Assembly (NCBI GenBank): GCA_030068145.1
Contig: JAPJBO010000695.1
Span: 60,582-124,581, forward strand
Direction: 5' to 3'
Length of the DNA stretch: 64,000 nucleotides
DNA from: Diplonema papillatum
Taxonomy: Eukaryota > Euglenozoa > Diplonemea > Diplonemida > Diplonemidae
Shown: piece after piece, positions 19,804-31,564 of the stretch
Numbering within the stretch: position 1 is the first letter of the stretch
Layout of the letters: every line of letters begins with the position of its first letter
The notes under the pieces: model-generated
Databases searched by the model: none
Seen by the model: only the letters and a program-made list of their open reading frames with translations
Told to the model about the DNA's origin: nothing
Position numbers and translations under genes: made by a program

Positions 19804-22800
19804 TCAGCCTTTGCCCTTGCCGCCGCCCTTGAAGCCGTTCTTGCCCTTTCCGGCGCCACGGCCGCGCTGCTGGGGAGACCCTCCGTACGGTCCGCCCTTC
19901 TTGCCCGCCTTTCCGTTGGAACCCGGCATGCGCAGAGGGCTGTGTTCAGGGATTAGCATGAATACGGGACAAACGCTATGCTCGTACTCATCAGTCAAGT
20001 GCCAATGATTCTGCACTCTGCCACGGACTACTTGGAATAGAATGAAAAGACATTGTAGGCGCCAGACTCTCAGAAGTTGGTGCGGTGATGGGTACGGAGC
20101 GCGAGTGATGCGGTTGCAGGCTTTCTCTGGTATACGTCATCCCATCTGCAGTTAAGCAGAAAGTCTTAGTTCAATGTGTTGACAGAACACTGCCTCGCAT
20201 GCATGATGGACGCTAGCATCAAGTCTACTTCGAAGACGATGTTGTATAGAAGAAGAAAAAGAAAAAGAAAAAGGCCGCTCCTGGTTCAGGAACGTGACGG
20301 TCAACCACAGCTTGCAAGTCTACTTCGAAGACGATGTTGTAGAAAAAATGCAAATAAGTGTGTGTCTGTGTGTGTGTAGGGGGGAGGGGAGCATACTCGA
20401 AACGCATCGCATGTCCGATCTGCATCGCCATCGCGCGGTCAGTCGGAGCGCCCCCCGCGAACGGGTACCCGGGCGACTGCGGCGGCGGCGACGCGGACTG
20501 CTGCCTGTCGAAGTACGAGCTCCTGCCGCCGTTCGAGCCCGGGGTCGACGGCGTGGCGGGCCGGCCGCGGAAGGTCTCGCCGTTCTCGAAGTCGTTTTTG
20601 CGGACGGCGCGCGCGATGAGCGGCTCGTCATTCCCCTTCGCCCCGATGAAGTCGTACACAAACGAATGCTTCTGCAGCGTGTCCTCCTCGGTGAGCACAG
20701 GCGCCGGGAGCAGAACGTCTGGCAGCAAGGCGCTGGAATGCGGGTAAAACTCCGAGAGCATGAACACGGCTTGGACCACCTTGTTGTTGTCGATGTCGTC
20801 GACCCCGAGCTCCTTGTAGGGCGACTTGTACGTGCCGTCAACGGGCGTCGCCTCCTCCGCCAGCTGCAGCCGCCCGACGATCGTCCCCGACTCCAAACGG
20901 TACGTCGGCGCGTGGTACCCCTGCCGGTAGTGCTCGAGCATGGTGTACATGTTGTCCGGGTAGTGGTGCTTCACCTTCGCGGCCATTTCGGTCCCCGGGA
21001 GGAAGCTCTCCTTGCCGGTGTCGCCGACCCCGCGCATCGCGTTGGCGATCGTTTGCCCGACGTGCGTGTCGATGTGCGCGAAGATGAGGTCCTTCCCCGG
21101 CGTGTTCCGGACCGTCTCGTCGGCAGTCAGATTGGTCTCGACCTTTTTCGCCGCGTTTTCGAGCCCCACCTCGTCGACGAACGGGAGGAGCACGACGCCC
21201 ATCCACGAGAACCGCTTTCCCTCGTAGTCGACCTCGATGACTTCCGGGTACATTTCTTTGATGGGGGACTGGGGGCTGGTCATGTACCAAGCCGCGCTCT
21301 TTGGCAGGCATTCCTTCGATTCCGGCGGCATGACGCCGAGCAGCTGCGTGACGGCTGAGAACGGGACCCCGATCTCGATGAGGGGAGGCGACGCGAACGA
21401 CTTGGCCATCACGCAGAGGTCGCTCGCGAAGGGCGGGTAGTGGAAGGGGTAGAACCACTTCCAGCTCGCGGTCCCCTGGAAGTAGTACCGCATGACCCAC
21501 TGCACGCCAACAAGGTAGTGGTAGCTCGCGTCCATGCGCGCCCGCAAGTGGCCGTCTCCGTAGAAATCGGAGAACTTCGACCGGTAGTACCTCTCCTTGT
21601 ACCCGGGGTCGCCGAACTGGACCGAGTCTTCGACGAGGCCTTCGACGTCGTTCTGTAGTGTTTTGTGTTTACGACGATGAACGTAAGTTCGTTGTCCTCG
21701 ACTGTTTCATTCTTTCTTAGGGATCCGGGGTTTTATAGTCTCCGGGTGACCATTGTCGTAAAGGTTCCTTCAAGGTATAGTATGTTAGTGTGCGTATCGT
21801 ATCTGTTGCAGTGGCAGTACGTGTGCTTGTGCGTGTATCTTTGTTGCCTATTACCGACTATTCGCGAATATTTTCTGCTAAGAGTTGCTTCGTCGGAGGC
21901 TGCTGACAGGGTTGGAGGAGTAGGGCGTCGTGGCTGCGTGGGTTGGCTGACTGTTTACTGCCGGTTGTCCGGGTGAACCTCTTCGTTTGATGGCGTCTTC
22001 AATTGATTTTCGGCTTGTTTCGGTGGTCAGCCCTCTGTCCCTGACTGACTACGCAGGAGAGTGTTTTGCAAGAACGTGCTTGGAATGGATATGTGTGCGC
22101 CAAACCGCCCCATCTGCCCCATGTTATGGTCCTGGCCACGGACACATAAGGCGGACCATCATCAGTGTGGACCCTGAGTGTCCGCAGACAGGACAGCGGC
22201 GTGAGTCTCGTTCGTCAGGCGGCTGTTCGGAGCTCGCCACAGCCAGGACCACCCGGCGGGGTAACTCAGTGGCACTCAAAAACAGCAGGTTCGTTCTTTT
22301 GTTGACAACAACCAAACCCAGATTAACCCGGGTTTTCGTGTGGGGTACTGAAGGGCTCAATGGACCGCAAACCTCTTCTTCCTTCTGCAGAGTCGTAAGC
22401 TTCTTGTAAAGGTCGAGAGGGTCGCCTTCCTTCTTTTCGATCGCGTCGTACGTCGCCCGGATGTCTTGGGTGCGCCGCTTCCTCGTCGACCGTGTGCGGA
22501 ACTGTCGGGTATTTGATTGAGTCGAGAACAAAATCCCGTTGCGAGTGTCATTTTTGGTATTCACGGCATTCCCTGCTGCGGCTTAATTATATCGAGCACG
22601 GGTATTTCGATTGCCAGGACGATCTCAACGATAGACGGATCATGCGGTGCAAAGCCGAAGCTGGCTCATGATTCGTCAAAAGGCGAGGTCAGAGTCTGCT
22701 AGTCGGCATAGGGGGCACGTGGTACATCGTTTTTCGGCTTTTTGCGGCACCTTTTGCACCGCCGAACCCCTTTGCCGCGGGGAATTGAGTAGCCATGTAT

Positions 22801-25165
22801 TGTTACGAGCCCATTGGTGTGCTACGCAGTGGCACGCCTCGTAGAAGGGGTAGAATATCGACCTGTTAGTGGGCAGGTCACGTCCACACGCACTCGCGTC
22901 GCCGCAGACCCACAAGTCGGAGGAGTGCCGCTTGTGGGCGGTGACCACACAAACCTAGGCACGTAGTCGTCTCGCATACCTCGTTTCGTTTCACAATCTT
23001 CTCGTTCCGCTCTTGACGGATGGCGAAGATGAGGTCTTCTTTGTCGCCAATAACGTCCAACAGCATCGCAAGCCCGGGGAACGAAACCTGTGTCGAAATT
23101 AGAAGGGAACGCTTGGCAAAGAATTCAGACTCGGGTGCAGATAATCTGCATGCGGCCACTTTTCGCATATTAGGGGGATCGATCAGCCTCCCACGCGAGA
23201 GGACGTTGTCTGCGGAAAGAAAGCGACTTGCTACCGGAAAGACATTCACCGCAGTTGGGAGTGTTGCTCGGTGTGCCTCGCCCGAAACTTGGGAAAATAC
23301 ACATCGCCGGCGCAGAAATCATAGAGTTGCAGGTGGCTGGGTTATTGCGCACTCATTGCGAGGGAAGTCCACGAGGCACAACGAGCACCCACCAGGGGGT
23401 TCCTCTGGCCCACGGCATGTGGAAACTTTTCACCAGGTATGTCTTGAGTTAGGGATCTCCATGCGAAGCACGGTCCTGTAAACTTTGACAGTGACATGAT
23501 CTTCAGTTTGGTGTTGGTTCGCTCATTGCCCAGGCTTACTTTCTTGGAACACATTGCAATGTCTCGAAGAAAAAAGAACGAACGCGGAGCCGTCCAACTG
23601 GCGAAGGCAGTGCGTGTGTTGCGGAAAAAAACGCCGTCGAAGACGTAAAAGTGGGGAGCAGCGCACACCTCTCCGTGGTTCGTGATATAACCTCCGATAT
23701 GCTCGAGGTTCTGAGCGTAGAAGTCGATCAGAATGTCGAGGCCGCCTTCTCGGATCTGCAGAGACGGCAGACAAGGCTGTAAGTGGTCGTGAATTGTTTT
23801 TAGAGCGACACCGATAAACATAGATGATACCACCACAAGCTCCGCATCCTTATGAGTAGCATCAACCATCCAGTGCAAGCCAAATAGAACAAACCGAACC
23901 CGAAAGCCCTCAAAAACGGCCAGTAGACATCTGAGCTGCGATGCTCACTACACGCTCACGTCGGATACCAGCTCGCCAGCTGCAGTGCGCAAACTGCCCT
24001 TTCGGATGCCGTTACTTAACCCCTATCAATGCAAGCCTCTGTCCCTGTGACACTCGCATCGCAATAGCTGCGCCTGGGAACATGCTTCGTTCCCCAAACT
24101 CTTCCAACGGTGTTTTTGACCGCGACAACAGGGAGATTCTTCAGAGGCTTGGATCATCACAAATTCGCGCCTCTTTTCAGCGGGGCATACCAGGAAATCG
24201 TTTCCAGCGAAGAAGCAGATGAAGACGAAGTCGTCGATGCACCGCTCGAAGTCGTAGGTCATCGGGAGCGGCCTCGCCTTCAGATGCGCGAGATCCGCTT
24301 CGAGGTATTCCCGGATGACGTTGCAGTGCAGGAAGTCGTAGTTGGACAGCCCGGGGGGCGAGTTCTCCTTGTTGCGCCCCTTGGTCTGCGGGTTCCTCCA
24401 ATCGATGTGGTCCCGCACGACCGAGAAGTACGGCTCGTGCGTCGTCAGCGCGAGCATGATCAAGTCGGCGTCCAGCCCGTAGATGCAGTGCCGGGTGTTC
24501 GGGTTGTACCCGGGCCTCGTCCGGCACGCGCGGATGTAGTTCATGATCTTGTGCTCCCCTTCGCCCGGGACCGTCGCGTCGGAGTACACGATCGCGATTT
24601 TGCTGAAGTACGGGTCGTTGTTCAGACGCTCGTAGACGTACCACTGGCACGCCTGCGACAGCCGCGTCATGAACGGGGTGCCGGGGGTGATCGCGTTCTG
24701 GTCCCAGCTGGCGGACGACGCCGGGACGCTGAACCCGGCCTCGCGCAGGCGCTGCTTCAAGCTTTCTTCGAGCTGCCTGTCCTTCCGGCACTCCTGGGCC
24801 GACTTGAACCGGCGGGCCCGCTGCTGGTTCATCTTGGCCCTGGGGGCGGTCCCGTCGACTGCCATGTAGAGGAGTTTCCTCGGGCGGACGACAGCGACGA
24901 CTTCGTCGATCGACTCGAAGATGCGGAGCATCATCTCCTCCTCGTTCTCCGGCAGCGGGTCGCAGTGGTGGCAGCACGGGTGCACGAGGCCGTTCATGTC
25001 GAGGTATAAGTTGTCGAACTCGATGCCGTTAGGGTTCGGCGTGTTCAAGTCGAGGGGTTCCGGGTCGCTGCCGTCGGCGGGCATCTCCTGCACAGCTTCC
25101 ATCGCGGGATCCAGTGTCTTCGGGTACTTGTGGATCATCCATTTGAAGAAAGACGGGACACCCAT
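19804..25165 (-). CDS. XRN2: XRN2/Rat1-type 5'-3' exoribonuclease, six exons
   Basis: This enzyme degrades 5'-monophosphate RNA processively in the nucleus. Exons, reassembled by frame and splice signals, are 25165-24191, 23776-23669, 23087-22980, 22501-22373, 21652-20397 and 19939-19804, giving 903 residues. All junctions keep frame: the first four are phase 0 and the last splits a codon. It opens MGVPSFFKWM and carries the acidic active-site strings LDMNG (Asp56), AVDG (Asp104), SDATVPGEGEHKIM (195-208), GLDADLIML (230-238) and AGNDFL (320-325). The C-terminal core has YYFQGTASWKWFYPFHY and MGVVLLPFVDE. The tail is Gly/Lys-rich and ends KGGGKGKG. Donors are GTATGC (three), GTGTGC and GTTTGC; acceptors end in CAG. 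XRN2-like rather than XRN1-like by length and core motifs. Confidence 0.92.
20219..20345. repeat. Local duplication inside intron 5 of XRN2
   Basis: The string AAGTCTACTTCGAAGACGAT occurs at 20220 and again at 20313, about 93 bp apart. Between them lie an AAGAAA-rich tract and a GTGACGG segment. It is intronic on the minus strand. Confidence 0.6.
21719..21860 (+). repeat. Dispersed repeat family D, long copy in XRN2 intron 4
   Basis: The core GGTTTTATAGTCTCCGGGTG is followed by a conserved tail (GTAAAGGTTCCTT, AAGGTATAGTATGTT, GCGTATCGTATCTG, GGCAGTACGTGTGC). The tail is nearly identical to 55513-55650 and more distantly matches 53490-53560 and 54240-54315. Confidence 0.75.
22068..22262 (+). 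repeat. Dispersed repeat family B, fullest copy, in XRN2 intron 4
   Basis: The copy runs from CAAGAACGTGCTTGGAATGG through ACGGACACATAAGGCGGACC to GACAGGACAGCGGCGTGAGT and GTCAGGCGGCTGTTCGGAGC. It is followed at 22315-22350 by a family A fragment (ACCCAGATTAACC and TTTTCGTGTGGGG). An intron of at least 720 nt is thus largely repeat-derived. Confidence 0.7.
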
Positions 25166-26220
25166 GGTGCACGCCTTTCTTGCTTGCACCCGCCCCTCCC
25201 CGACCTTCTTTGTGGCGACTCGTTGTGTCAGCTCATTGCTTATGGCGCGCACTCTAACGCCAACGGAATCAACCCGGCAAACCACTCCACCAACCAGGAG
25301 CGGCCATGCACCACCACAGTTCATCGAGAAGGAGCTCTCAATCTGTTACGACAAGGAAGGGTGTGCCCCCGCTTGACTAAACGGTACGGAGTGCGTAACC
25401 GCGCAGCGGTCCTTTGCCAAGCTTGCTGCTGTTCGTGGGCCGTGTCGTTCTTGTACGGCTCCAGTCCACGCGAGTATTCGAAATGCACCGAACCAGCAAC
25501 ACTGTAGCGTTGCTTGCGTCACCCAATTCCGTGCTCATGGAGATTGCTCAACTGCGATCTCGCAAGCAGAGACGCCGAACGAGAATCAATGCGCAGTTGG
25601 ATTCCTCCGTTTCCCCAGTTGTTTTGACCGTCGCATGGCGTGGCGAACCCATGACCAAATATTGACGAAATGCATGCCTTCAGTGGGGGAAAAAAGCGCA
25701 AAGAAAGGAAAAGTTGACAGCCGACGGCTTGTGCGAAGGATCTAGCGCTGGGGGCGAGGGGGGCACGAGGGGTGGGCGGTGGACGGCTGGAAGCAAAAAC
25801 TGAGTCTCAGCACTTGATATAGTTGGAGGAAAGGGACGACGGATTTACTTCGCATGGTTTCCCCCTCGCGAAAAAGGGCTGCGTCGGATCCAACGATTAT
25901 TTTCGCTTCGAATCCCGTTCCGGGCCAAACTCAAGGGCTAGTCTGCCCAACTCTTCCCAGGACCTTGCCAACTTTGACATTCGCACGTACAGACTGCCAA
26001 GCATGGAGCGAGCGAATCGAACGCCGCTTTCGGTATCACTTTGCATCAAAGCACGCGCATGAACCAGTTCTCGGCGAAGGTCTTGAGCTTTCCGTCTTCT
26101 CGAGTGACAGCTGCGCTGTCGAACAAACCGACTGGCCAAGAAGCGCAACGGAACGTCAACCTTCGAGCGAAAGAAAATGAAAGCAGCTGCATGCGCTGTC
26201 CTGGCGGAAGCGAACGAAAG
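25166..26220. other. Gene-free interval
   Basis: This is the space between the XRN2 start and the proposed last exon of the nucleoporin gene. A frame on the minus strand near 26059-26130 ends in a protein-like stretch (KLKTFAENWFMRVL), but its phase does not fit the nucleoporin exons. Otherwise nothing is seen. Confidence 0.35.
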
Positions 26221-29200
26221 CTACTGTCCATTCGGCACCGCGCACGGATTGCGAAGCGGCAATATCCTGCGGATGGACGGACCGCAGAGGCGCATATTCG
26301 GATCGAGCTGCAGGAGCTGAACATGTCCGCTCAGGCGGAGTGATACTCGGTGAAAGTTACTGTGTGGCCGCAAAAAGGAAAAGAACATGCGTGTCGGAAG
26401 TTGAACTGACTTCCATATCGCCGTGCATCCGATCACAGCCGTCTGGTGGTTTTCACCCGGCCTGCAGCAGCCCGACCTACGCCCTTCGTTTGTTTGCCAC
26501 ATGCGATGTGTGGACAAACGATCACTGATCAACTGCCTCCTGAAGCCATGTCCAGGATTTGAATGCGGGCAGTGCGATCGACAAAAAACAGCGATTTTCC
26601 TTCTTCGTTCTCCTACTCTCGCGTGCGGGTTTTGAGTCGGAGCGGAACTGCTGAAAGGCCGGCAAACCCTGAGCCAGCCGCGAAGCAACCGCAGGGTGAG
26701 TGATCCCTGCTACAGTAGTCGTCCTTCTTCAGGACACACCATCCCAGCACCGATGGGTGGGTGGGTGGGTGGGTGAGTCGCCTTTGGAAAATCACGCTGC
26801 AGCCTTGTGCGCCTGCGGGACAGAAAAGCACACGGCTTTGCTCGCTCCTCGGACTAGCGCCTGTCGTTGTGATTTTTAGTTAGGTTTTGTGAGACATCTT
26901 TCGACGTGTCTGTCGTCTCGGCGATGCAAGTTGAGATGCGCCGGGTACAGTGGCATGCTGTGGTGGCACATTGTTGTGTCGTGGCATACTGCTGTGTAGT
27001 GGCTGTGTACCCTGGGGTGGCACAGTGTAGGAACACACTGAAGTGGTGCGTGGTGACACTCTGTAGCGACGCAATGTGTGGTGCGTGGTGACACTCTGTA
27101 GCGACGCAATGTATGGTGGTGACGCAAAAATGCAGTGCATACCAAGCGGAAGTCGTCGAGATCGCTTGCTGCCACGTCCTTCAGTAAATCGCTCCGTAGA
27201 TTGGCCTCGTTCAGACAATCCTCGAGCACGCCGGCCAGCATACCAATGTTCTCGTTTGAGAAGTAACAGACCGCTGTTTGTTTGTCGAGACATTTGTAGA
27301 GTGAAAGTGCGCTTGTGAACATGAACTCTTCGGATCTGTTCCTAGTCAATCCAACCCCAGTCTTCGCCAAACGCTCGGGCGTACCGGTGGATGGCATTCT
27401 TTCGAGCACACGTGGTTCGGTAGTTACAGCACTTGGGATCCCCTCTGTTCTTTGTCGGGCAGCATCGTCGATCATTTCCTTTCAAGACGTAAAAGAAGTG
27501 CAGAGCATTCTGGGGGCTGAGCCCCGCACCGGCCAGCTGCGGGCCAGCGAGGCCTGCACCCACTCGGCTGCTGTCACCTCTTATTCCCATGATGGTTGTT
27601 CGTTGGACTCGTTGCATTGAGCGTGTGGAGAGAAGCAGGCCAGGTTGTATGTGCGGCGGACGGTGTCATGATGCAAATGGGAGAGGTTGCCATACCGCAG
27701 TCGTTAAGCAGAGGACGCAGCAGTTTCAGGACGGCGAGTTTGAGGAGCGTCGGCGTGGCGACTTCGCGCAGGATGGTGAGTGCCGCCTTCCGCAGGTCTT
27801 TGCCGTTGTTTTCGGCAACGGCCGTACTCAGGTTGGCGATGAGAGGCGTGATGGAGAGCAGGTCGAGGAACGAGAACGGCGGGTCGCTGAAGAAGACGTT
27901 CGCCTTTCGCCGCGCCTCTTCGGACGACGGCCACCTGAACAGGCTTTGCGTGTTGAACGCTTCCGCGAGGCTGATAAGCGGAGACGCGTCGGCGAGAGAA
28001 TCGTACGAGGGGGTCGACTGAGTGATTGATTTCACGATTGAGATGCTGGGTGAGTGATCGATGGGTATTTGAGTGATTCGGGCGCATGCTAGAGACATTC
28101 TGACTCCTTGAGCAAGCGGGAGACGTTCTTGAGTGAAAAATCGCTTGAAACTCCGGGGTTTTAGAGTCTCCAGGTGACTTTTTAGAGTTCGCTTGAAATT
28201 CCGGAGGTTTAGGGTCTCCGTGTGACCGTTGATAAATGGGTTCTCTTTTTGAGTGATCGATGAGCTGAGTACGATACGGTAGACAATAGTGAGTTGGGTT
28301 GCAAGTGCAACCAACCACAATTGTGAGTTCGCCGTGGAACGGCTTTGTCGGGCCCAATTTTGCAAGAGTCGACACGAGAACTCGCGTTCGCGGTTCGAGA
28401 CTGTACCGGGAATGGGTGGCGTACCTGCCGCAGCACGGAGGAGGCCCAGTCGTTCAGAAGGGATATGAGCTCCTCTTCCACTCCTTCGTAGTGGCCGGCC
28501 TGCAGGAGACGCCGCATGGCTTCCACGCACAACCCGCGGCGCATGAGGACGTACCCGTGCTCAGCGAGGATGTTCTTAATGGCGGAGTGCACCAGCTGCT
28601 GTGAGTCATGTGGGCGCCAAAGGTCGTACAAGTTGATGATGTGGTCGAGTCCCGTGCTGTTGACGGACAGTGACGGCAGAATGCAAAGGAACGTGCTCTG
28701 TCCTTCCTCGCCGCCCGTCCAAATGGTATAGTCCAGCGCAATCCTCCACGAAGCACGACTTCTCTGCACGAGATCCGAAGCGTACAACGAGAATGCCCGG
28801 TCCCGCATCGCCACCAACTTCGCGTGTTCATCGGCATCCTGCGTGAACCCCGGCGCAGAGGCTAGGGATTCCAGGAGATGTGCGGTCAGGCCTGGCACAC
28901 CGCACCCGTCGAGCTCCTTCACAACGTCCACGAGTTCGCCGCGCAGAACTTGGATGGTGACCTTCTCGTCGGCCGGTATGTCGTTCATTTCAGCCTCGGT
29001 CATGCGCATCTGGTGGAACAAGCTGTGCTCTCCGACGACCCACTGCCGGAGCTGCGTGATGGTCATCATCGGGTGCAGGTAGGCGGTGAGGGCCGCCAGG
29101 AACTCGTGCCACTGCAGCAGCGGTTTCCCGCCGTCGTGCGGAGGCTCGGTCAGATCCGCGGAGACGGAGACGATGTCCAACACGATCAGCAGCGTGTCAA

Positions 29201-30176
29201 CCAGCGACTCGAGCGGGGTGCCCGCCACCTCTTGGCGGGTCCCCGCACTCACCGTGTCGAGCCCTTCTCCCGCGTTTTGCTCTGTCGAAGAGTAGTCGTT
29301 GTAGACCTGGTGCACCTTCGACCTCCACGCTGCGAATGCACCCTGCGCCTCCGGCGCTGCTTCCGCGATGAGTTCCATGACAGAAGCGTGCTGTTGAAAG
29401 GCTTCAGACAGGCACTTGACGAGGCCCAGAGACTGGAAGTGCAGGGGCAGCTGGTTGCCGAGGACGAGGAACATGTGGATGAGGGCCAGTAGACGGGACA
29501 ACAGGCCGGATCGACTCAGCTTCGCGAGTCCGACGGTGTAATCGAGGACGGCGTCCTCTTCCGCGATCCAAGTGCACCAATCATGCGCAATGGACACGAT
29601 CTGCGAGTGGGCCACAACGTCGTCACACTGAGACATGCAAAACGTGATCGCGTGGTGCAGCTTGGTCAGCGGGTCGACGTACGCTTCACCCAATGGTCCG
29701 AGAGATGCGGTTGCAACGGGGGGGAGGGAAGCTAAGCTTTTTTCGCACATGGCGTGCACATCGTAGGCCGTGCTCAGCAGCGAGCCCTCGTTGACCACCC
29801 TGAAAAAATCGAGGTACCCCGCGGACGGCAGGCGCGTGGTGTCGATGGCGACCGCGTGGATCAGGCTCCAGACGCTGCCGGCGTACCGGGCGGTTTCCGC
29901 TTGGCCCTGCACGGCGTCCAAGTCTTCGACCGCGGCCCGGGCTTCCCTCTCTTTCAGCTCTTGGGCGTACGCGTTGTACCCGTGGAAGCACCGCAGGCTC
30001 AGCGCCACGCCGGCCAGCTCATCTGTACTCGCCCGCTTCCGGCCGACCGCGTCATGAAGCCAACTCGCCAACGCGCGCTCTGCGCTCGCGAACTCGCCGA
30101 CGGTCCCGCCCCCTTCGCTGTCGACCCCGATCTGCAGCTCGTGCGACAGCAGCTGCGAAAACTGCTTCGGCTCCAT
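26221..30176 (-). CDS. NUP85: Nup85-like nucleoporin (Y-complex), about four exons
   Basis: This helical-repeat scaffold protein would belong to the outer ring of the nuclear pore. Exons are 30176-28425 (584 codons), 28017-27696, 27273-27143 and, less certain, 26316-26221, giving about 766 residues. Donors are GTACGC, GTATGG and GTATGC; acceptors end in CAG; phases agree at each junction. The middle contains SWRIALDY followed by a helical segment (HIINLYDLW, ILAEHGYVLMRRGLCVEAM) that lines up with the Nup85 WxxxLDY region and its following helices. Exon 2 (SITPLIANLS, DLRKAALTIL) and exon 3 (FSNENIGMLAGVLEDCL) match the order of the Nup85 C-terminal helices. The family call rests on remembered pattern similarity. 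The terminal exon rests only on phase, an ATGTTCAG acceptor and a stop. ATG 30176 is the first in the long frame. Confidence 0.65.
27047..27116. repeat. Tandem duplication of about 34 bp in NUP85 intron 3
   Basis: GTGCGTGGTGACACTCTGTA followed by GCGACGCAATGT occurs twice in direct succession. On either side are looser GTGGTGGCACA-type repeats. Confidence 0.7.
28130..28255 (+). repeat. Two family D cores in NUP85 intron 1
   Basis: GCTTGAAACTCCGGGG with AGAGTCTCCAGGTGAC, and then GCTTGAAATTCCGGAGG with GGGTCTCCGTGTGACCGTTG, lie about 60 bp apart in direct orientation. Both are within the intron between exons 1 and 2. Confidence 0.7.
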
Positions 30177-31564
30177 GCCGAGCGCGCGCCCGCTGGCCGC
30201 CTCGCACTCCCACACTTCTCTCACACACACGCTACGCACGCAGGACACGGACACACCCGGCAAGATGGCGCGCAAGAACCGGAGCGGATATAGAGATAAA
30301 CTGGATACTTTTCAGGGGGTGTGTGAATGGAAATGGAGAGGGGAGCGAAAGATCCCCGCCTCCGTGCCTCTTTCCCCTGCCGCGGGACTGCCCTGTTTTC
30401 GTATTTCTTTTTGGGTGAAAGGGGGTCGGGTTGAATTTCCGGCAACTGGGATATCTCTTAAACGTCATGGTGCTGGACGCTTCACCAAAAGAATGTTTCT
30501 GGAGTTGGAGCTTGCAACTGATTAATGATGGTGTTCTCGAATGCATGTTCTTGTTCCTGCGCTTACTTTGCACTGTTTCGTTGGCTTCGTCCAAGATTTA
30601 GGGGGATGTTCCCCCCAAACAACCCAAGCCCAGTAACCAAACTAACTCGAAACGTTGCCGCGACCGAACCCTCACATCGGTGCCTGTCTGTCTTTTTTTT
30701 GCGCAAGTGCCTTAATGCAAAACGCCACGTCTTCGGCGGCTCTGAACGCGAACATGTTCGATAAGCCAGGAACTTCCATGCTGTGCACATTCGCTTAGCG
30801 TCTCCCTTCTGAAAAGAATGGTCAAAAGACGAGAAAGAAAACAGAAGGCGGCGACTTCAGGAGGCATCGACACGGAATGCTGAGCAAAAGCGGAAAGTTG
30901 TTGTTTATTTTTGCGGGGATCGCCCCACAAAAAAGGGAAGAACCAAACTAGGCGCGAGCGCTCGGGGCTCGGGACGTTGGAGAAAAAGGCACCGGCTGTC
31001 GATTCGAGGTCGTTGACTGACCGCACACGAGGGCAGTACTTCTGCTGGTGCGAGAACTGCAACGTGCCGTCAACCAGCCGGCGACTAGAACGCGTCATGC
31101 CTACTTCCATGCGCGCCGGGACCGCTGCCGGCACTGCGGAGCCCACGGGCTCGCGAACACTGGTATCCGCCGAGCACAGACAACAAACAAATGCATTCAC
31201 AGAGGGGCGGGAGTTTTTCGCTCGTTTCTCCTCGTTGCTTGGGGGAGGGATCGTGAGGTACATGGAAAGAACTGTGGGACGAATGTAAAAATCCTTTGTA
31301 CAGGCGTAGAGGTTGAACTGGATGAACAATGGACAGCTCCGGGGCACTCTTCGGCCATTTGCGCTCAAAACGCAAAACAAACAAGGAGCCTCGGGAGCAA
31401 GGCAAGACGAAACTGATGGGAGTGAGACAGAGACGATTGTCGATCACAGGCCGGAGAATTCGGCGGCCAGAAGTCGGTCGTCAGCGACCGATAACCTGCG
31501 GGAACTGAGGGGGTGGCGTGTCTGTTCTCAGCCAGGGGGCTCGTCGGCAGCTGGGATGGCGACG
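30177..31564. other. Gene-free interval
   Basis: This is the 5' flank of NUP85 and the 3' flank of the next minus-strand gene. No coding, repeat or RNA feature could be supported. Confidence 0.45.

Noticed and set aside
26059..26130. KLKTFAENWFMRVL tail as last exon of the nucleoporin
   Set aside because: None of its nearby AG acceptors gives the phase-0 junction that the end of exon 3 requires. The exon at 26316-26221 does.
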